DNA from: Dictyophora rubrovolvata
Taxonomy: Eukaryota; Basidiomycota; Agaricomycetes; Phallales; Phallaceae
Direction of reading: 5' to 3'
Assembly: GCA_029959195.1 (NCBI GenBank)
Contig: CP114117.1
Span: forward strand, 2,790,001 to 2,854,000
Length of the DNA stretch: 64,000 nucleotides
The position numbers and the translations under genes are program-made. Within the stretch, counting starts at the first letter, position 1; each line of letters begins with the position of its first letter. The notes beneath the pieces were generated by a model, which was given only the letters and a program-made list of their open reading frames with translations, had not been told where the DNA came from and searched no databases. Shown here piece after piece: positions 59,501 through 64,000 of the stretch.

Positions 59501-62500
59501 TGTCAATTGCGTCGACTACCTTGGGAAATCTGCCGCATGAAGCTTCTATCACCGGTGTTGGAGAGAAGATGAGGTCCGACCCATCACGCTCAAATGTCGA
59601 GCTGTCATTGGCTAGTGTTCAATTTCGGAAGCTGTTGAGGTTATCCCATCCCATCCTTTCTTCTTTCCCACATTAGGCAGTTAAGCGCCTACAAGCTTAA
59701 TCTTGGTTGGAAATGACCCGTATAAATTCCGATCCTCCCGTTGAATTGTGATGCGTATTAATCGTCGGTGGTTTAACCGGGTCCGTGAGAGGTAGATAAT
59801 GTGGCTCAGATGGGGTGGTGGTATACGAGTTATTGAATGACGAAACGTATGACGCTCATGAAAGTAGGTTTATTTACTATTTCTGGTTTCCTGAATCTTA
59901 ATTCGCTGTTCAGTTAGCAGAATCGGAGGAAGGACTGGCGCGGTTTTTATTCCCTTGAATCGAGCGAAGACCTCAAAACACAGCAATGTCTAAGTGCAAC
60001 ACTGGTGTTTTTTTTTTCATATGATGTACGTATGGACATATGGCTGCTGGCTGCAAGGTAGCAACATGCACGTTCCTGCGCCAAGTGCACTACTAGAGCC
60101 ACGGGTTATCGCGATATTTGATTGGTGGACGTTAGTAATCCCCGAGTGTCTTAATGCAGTGCCCACTAACCATGTCATATGCATACATTGGCATACCATC
60201 GTGGTCCCTTTTTCATGGTACGTGCGCTTCAATTTTAGAGTTGAAAGGAAATGTTAAAACGGATGAATATTCTCAGCTCTTTCCACTGTACTCGAGTTTT
60301 AAAGTCATATGGGCGTGGACGTGTACTTAGGATGGACTGTCAGTGGGCACTAAGGGAATTAAGGAACGTACGTGAACATGCGTATGCGCGCGTTCGACAG
60401 CTAACATGATATGGAGCAAGTGGTCGTAATGATGGCCGGGTTTAACGCATTTAACACACGCGCTAATGAGGAATCGGAGTTGGGGGTGCGCTTATCGTTC
60501 ATTAATACGTTGGTTGTGGTTTGCAAGGTCTTGTCGTCAAATTTTTAATTCTTCTGTCTTGCGTCTTACGGTTTACATTGAGGCAGGTATACGCGTTGAT
60601 TTACTTAGACCCGAAAGTGGTGGTCTAATAGTAGTCAACTTGAACATACACATATCTCCCGATTTCATATCGAATTTCGGATTTTTCGGCGATATCTCAA
60701 AAAAACGTATTTTTTTTTACAAAGGCAAGGACGAGCCCCTTAATTTGAAATCTAACTTCAATCAATGCTTTGGCCTTTCTTCAGAATTGGATATACTCCG
60801 AGGCCTCGGAACTAATTGTCCCGGGCATTCAAATAACCTTGATATCCCATCTGATCATCCGAGAGACAAGTTTTGACAAGCGAATGTGGATATCTAAGTG
60901 CCGAGTGTTCACCATTGAGCAGCCGAATAGGAACTGGACAATATTCTCGCAAAGAGGAATACACATAGTAACGGTACGTGCTAGTGCTCACGAGTAGCTT
61001 AATACATGTCTGATTAGCGCTTCAAGCTTATTCTCTTTATGCGACATGCGCGCTTGGCGAGATGGACATAAACAGGATTTTAGGATCTTATCCTTTGGAT
61101 GAGCCATGCATTTAGGTATAGCCTCTACGCTCTGGCACGCATTGGGATGCAAGGCTTTTAGCTTTGAGTTTAAAGCCTCAAGGTTGCTATTGTATTTTTG
61201 TCGCATAGGATATGTACTATGTGGTACATAATCCGGAAGGAAAACTTGAGCGATAGGCACTGGAGTGATGATTTATTAGGCTGGTGGTGAATTGACGACG
61301 ATATCTTGGCTTTCGGCAGAGGCCCAATGTTGAGATGATGAAATGCGATACGAGGAAAAATTAATCTCGTCATTTTTCTGGGCTCTCATTCATGTTACGT
61401 TGTACCGTCTCTGTCAATCTTGGGTTACAACCGCCAAGAACTTCAAGCGAATGCATTGGCGTTGTCAATATAGCAGCATAGGAGCCAAGGAATTTTGTCC
61501 ACGCTTATTCCCCTCAAGAGCTTTTTTTTTTTTACCACGCATAAGCATCATGTGAGTTATTTATCATGTACCCAAGACTGTGTTTTTCTCTCCTTTCATG
61601 ATAATCAACAAGCTATAGGCTTATGGCTTGGAATGGCATTTTATCTTGCCATTCGTCATTTCCCGATCATAATTGCAGGGATGTTTTTTATTTGCGGTTA
61701 TCATCGATCCATGGTTCATGCGCATTATTAGAACTCGAGGAGCTGAAGACCATGGGTCATCGAATCATTAATCCGAAGTTATGCGTTTACGAGCTATGGT
61801 TGAGGCGGAACAGAGCCTCGACTATGTGTGCCTTTTTTTACAACCACATGTGTATGTAGATATGTACATACCGCCGTGTAATTCACTCATGCTGCACGTT
61901 AAATGATCATTTATATACCCAACTGACCTCAATCGTTGATTTTTCTCTCATACCCACACTCATTTGTCTTTTTATGGTTGTAGCCATGGCTGCAGGAAAA
62001 GATTGTATCGACGGATAATTGGCTGGCTATCATTTCCTTTTCGAAACTCATGTGTATACATATATCGCCGAACCAGTCGCAATACGTAGGGAACAGTCCA
62101 GCTGGCTTTCGTGCGTGTCCGAAATTTCTGCTTTTTTTAATGGTGCAAAGCTCACACTGGGCTGCCCCTGCGCAAATTTGATTAAATATATTTAGGAGCA
62201 AACAAAAATCGTTGTATATGTATGTATGTCTACATCTTTGAACCCTTTCCAAACAGTGTCGATGAGGAACAAGTGCTAGAGGGGTAGTATATGTACCCAT
62301 ATGGTGCTCCGTTGTCAGGATTGTCCGTCCCTTGAGGCATGGAGTGAGCATGTATCGATTCTTTTGTCCCGTTCATAATGTATGTCGTGGCATGGAAGGG
62401 GAAGGGGAAGAGAAAGGAAGGATAGGATACGGACTGGTGCCGGGGAGGAGCGTGTGAGCCGCATTGTCGGAGCGAGAAAGGCCGGAGGTGAGGATTTCCC

Positions 62501-62745
62501 GATATGGAAGGTAGGGCGCCAAAACCGAAATAATAATAATAATTTTAGATAATACTATAAGGAAATAATTTTACGAGATATAAAATAAAATAAATAAAAT
62601 ATTGATTTCTTCGATGAGTCATATCCGATCCGGCAAGCAATCTCACTGCGAACAGGCGCCGGCGACATAACACGCATCCACCTATTTCCCTATTTTCCCT
62701 TTTTCGCCGCCATCTCGGTATGCCATTTCCCGTTTGCGATGACAA
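50522..62745. other. 12 kb gene-poor region
   Basis: I find no gene I can support. Every open frame is under about 140 codons. The longest or most suggestive are 54598-54981 (hydrophobic, plus), 57820-58224 (minus), 58576-58878 (membrane-like, plus), 51242-51454 (minus, ends before a GTATAT donor) and 60466-60876. None has a family motif or matching neighbouring exons. Also present: a ten-G run near 50760-50769, a CATCGT-type run at 58640-58676, and A/T-rich simple repeats at 62530-62605. I saw no long terminal repeats or transposase motif. It could be regulatory or non-coding transcript DNA, or decayed sequence. Confidence 0.5.
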
Positions 62746-62756
62746 TATATATAAAA
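62746..62756 (+). promoter_or_regulatory. TATA box of the last gene
   Basis: TATATATAAAA, about 55 bp upstream of the ATG at 62811, followed by a CT-rich tract (62771-62792) typical of fungal transcription starts. Its place shows that the open frame upstream of 62811 is not coding. Confidence 0.65.
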
Positions 62757-62810
62757 CCACGTAACTTGTCTCCTCTCCTCCTCCTCTCCCCACACCACAT
62801 CACCTTTTCG

Positions 62811-63805
62811 ATGTTTGACGACTACCAGAGTCACCGCTATCCCGCCTCTCCATCTTCGGCATCGTCATCGACTTCATCCAGCTCCTCGTCCTCGTGCAGG
62901 CTATCGCTGAAGAACTTCCACGTGGGGCGCCGCGCAGCAACAACAACAACTATTACTACTACCGCAGCAGAAATCGACATTGCGCATATTCTCGACCCAG
63001 CTTACTATTCCCCTAAACATCACACCATGTCGAGCAATCAAATCTACGTAGATACAACGGGAGAGACGCACGACCCCGATTTTCGCCTCTTCGCATCCTC
63101 CGCGACACATTCGCCCAAACGAAGAGAATTCTTGTCGATCCTCTCGAATACTAACAACGAGGATGGTGACGACGAGGACAATTCTTACTATCATCATTAC
63201 AACAACTCGTTCTGGGGAGACGAAGACAAGGAGAACCGAAGATACCGCCAACGTTCCTCCTTTGATTCGTACAGATCCCCATCCCGCGCTTCAGATCCTA
63301 TTTACACTTACTCGAATTACCAACATTTCGATCAATCATACGCGTATCGGCCTACCAACGAATGGCAGGAGGAACCCGACGTGTTTTCGCTGTCAGAAGA
63401 AGAAAAAGAAAGGCAGCCGCGTTCGCAGACTCGCTCGCATCGCGAGTCGAATAAACTACGCAGAAGGAGAGCAGAGTCAGAGTCGGAAGGAGTAGAAGAA
63501 AACTTTAACGTTGAAGAGTTGTGGCAGGATGATGAGAGAGTAAATTGTGACATGCACGAAGATTTTGATGATGAGTCGGAAAAGAAAGGGCGTCAGGCTC
63601 GATCGTAAGTTTATACATTTGTGAACGATGCGTTTTGTCTTTGATTCTAATTCTGATTTCTCTTAGATTGAGTCCATTATCTGCGTCGACAACGCATTCT
63701 TTCCGTCGTCAATGGTTGGCTTTGCGATTACGCACTCAGTTTGCCGCATTTCGCGCTCGCAGAAAGATGACCACACTCGTCAAATGTGCTACCGCAGCTG
63801 CATAA
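62811..63805 (+). CDS. Low-complexity charged protein, unknown function
   Basis: Two exons: 62811-63604 and 63667-63805, giving 310 residues. The N terminus is MFDDYQSHRYPASPSSAS with a poly-Ser run, then Thr-rich (TTTITTTAA), Tyr/His/Asn-rich and acidic/basic mixed segments. The second exon codes a basic helix (RRQWLALRLRTQFAAFRARRKM) that may contact nucleic acid or membrane, ending KCATAAA. No recognised domain. Coding support comes from the continuous frame, the clean 62-nt intron (GTAAGT...TTCTCTTAG), the TATA box and the CT tract. It may be a regulator specific to mushrooms; function is not inferable. Confidence 0.65.
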
Positions 63806-63879
63806 TTTGCTACAAACAAAAACATTCTTTTTTCCCAATTTTCATCTGCACTTGCTTTTTATGCCCACGCGAATTATAC

Positions 63880-63911
63880 ACATGCATGCATGCACGCACG
63901 CACGCGCGCAC
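63880..63911. repeat. Purine-pyrimidine alternating microsatellite
   Basis: A run of ACACATGCATGCATGCACGCACGC-type units (tetranucleotide ATGC/ACGC) downstream of the last gene; a Z-DNA-prone simple repeat. Confidence 0.8.
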
Positions 63912-64000
63912 CACTTTGACGCCTATAACGCTTATTCGCTTATCATCCACGACCATTACAATGTACGACCCAACGCCACGACTTCTCATCGATTACTCAA

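Noticed and set aside
62739-62810. Upstream extension of the last gene
   Set aside because: It begins with a non-ATG codon and contains the TATA box, so it is promoter sequence.

Overview
The window reads as nuclear DNA of a filamentous basidiomycete, most likely an Agaricomycete. Genes are split by many introns of about 37-60 nt (a few longer) with GTRNGT-type donors and CTNA-type branch sites. The protein families are those typical of mushrooms: a JmjC/zinc-cluster protein, a degenerate HNH-like family, an RDR-type RNA-dependent RNA polymerase, small secreted Cys-rich proteins and SGNH membrane proteins. Exon structures were worked out by hand from reading-frame continuity, splice sites and family motifs; no search was run.

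Layout. 1-1.6 kb: two diverged copies of an exon-like segment, no assignable gene. 1.6-7.0 kb: a JmjC-domain protein (minus) and a RING protein of the Zip3/HEI10 kind (plus), starting 128 bp apart. 7.4-7.7 kb: a 51-residue secreted Cys-rich peptide gene with a TATA box. 9.25-11.4 kb: a membrane-anchored FAD-dependent oxidoreductase (minus) with one apparent frame slip at a run of six Gs. 14.9-20.5 kb: an HNH-like protein and a Crb2/Rad9/53BP1-type checkpoint mediator (Tudor plus two BRCTs), both plus. 21.8-23.1 kb: a DapA-family aldolase (minus). 24.6-34.2 kb: three paralogous SGNH/GDSL type II membrane proteins (plus, plus, minus), with a small kinase-like gene between the first two. 35.9-37.5 kb: a C2H2-like zinc-finger protein. 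38.2 kb: tRNA-Val(AAC). 38.5-39.6 kb: an extended SDR epimerase. 40.4-41.0 kb: a probable homeobox gene relic. 42.6-45.5 kb: a tautomerase-superfamily protein and, tail to tail, a secreted protein built from three tandem copies of one two-exon module. 46.7-50.5 kb: an RNA-dependent RNA polymerase with its DLDGD catalytic loop. 50.5-62.8 kb: a 12 kb stretch with no gene I can support. 62.8-63.8 kb: a low-complexity protein gene behind a TATA box.

The genes do not form one pathway. Chromatin, meiosis and genome-integrity functions (JmjC, Zip3-like, Crb2-like, RDR) are interspersed with cell-surface or secreted proteins. The most distinctive structures are the SGNH triplet, which keeps a 12-nt microexon in all three copies, and the intragenic triplication with conserved introns in the secreted protein at 43.4-45.5 kb. 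I saw no intact transposon, CRISPR array, rRNA gene or viral element.
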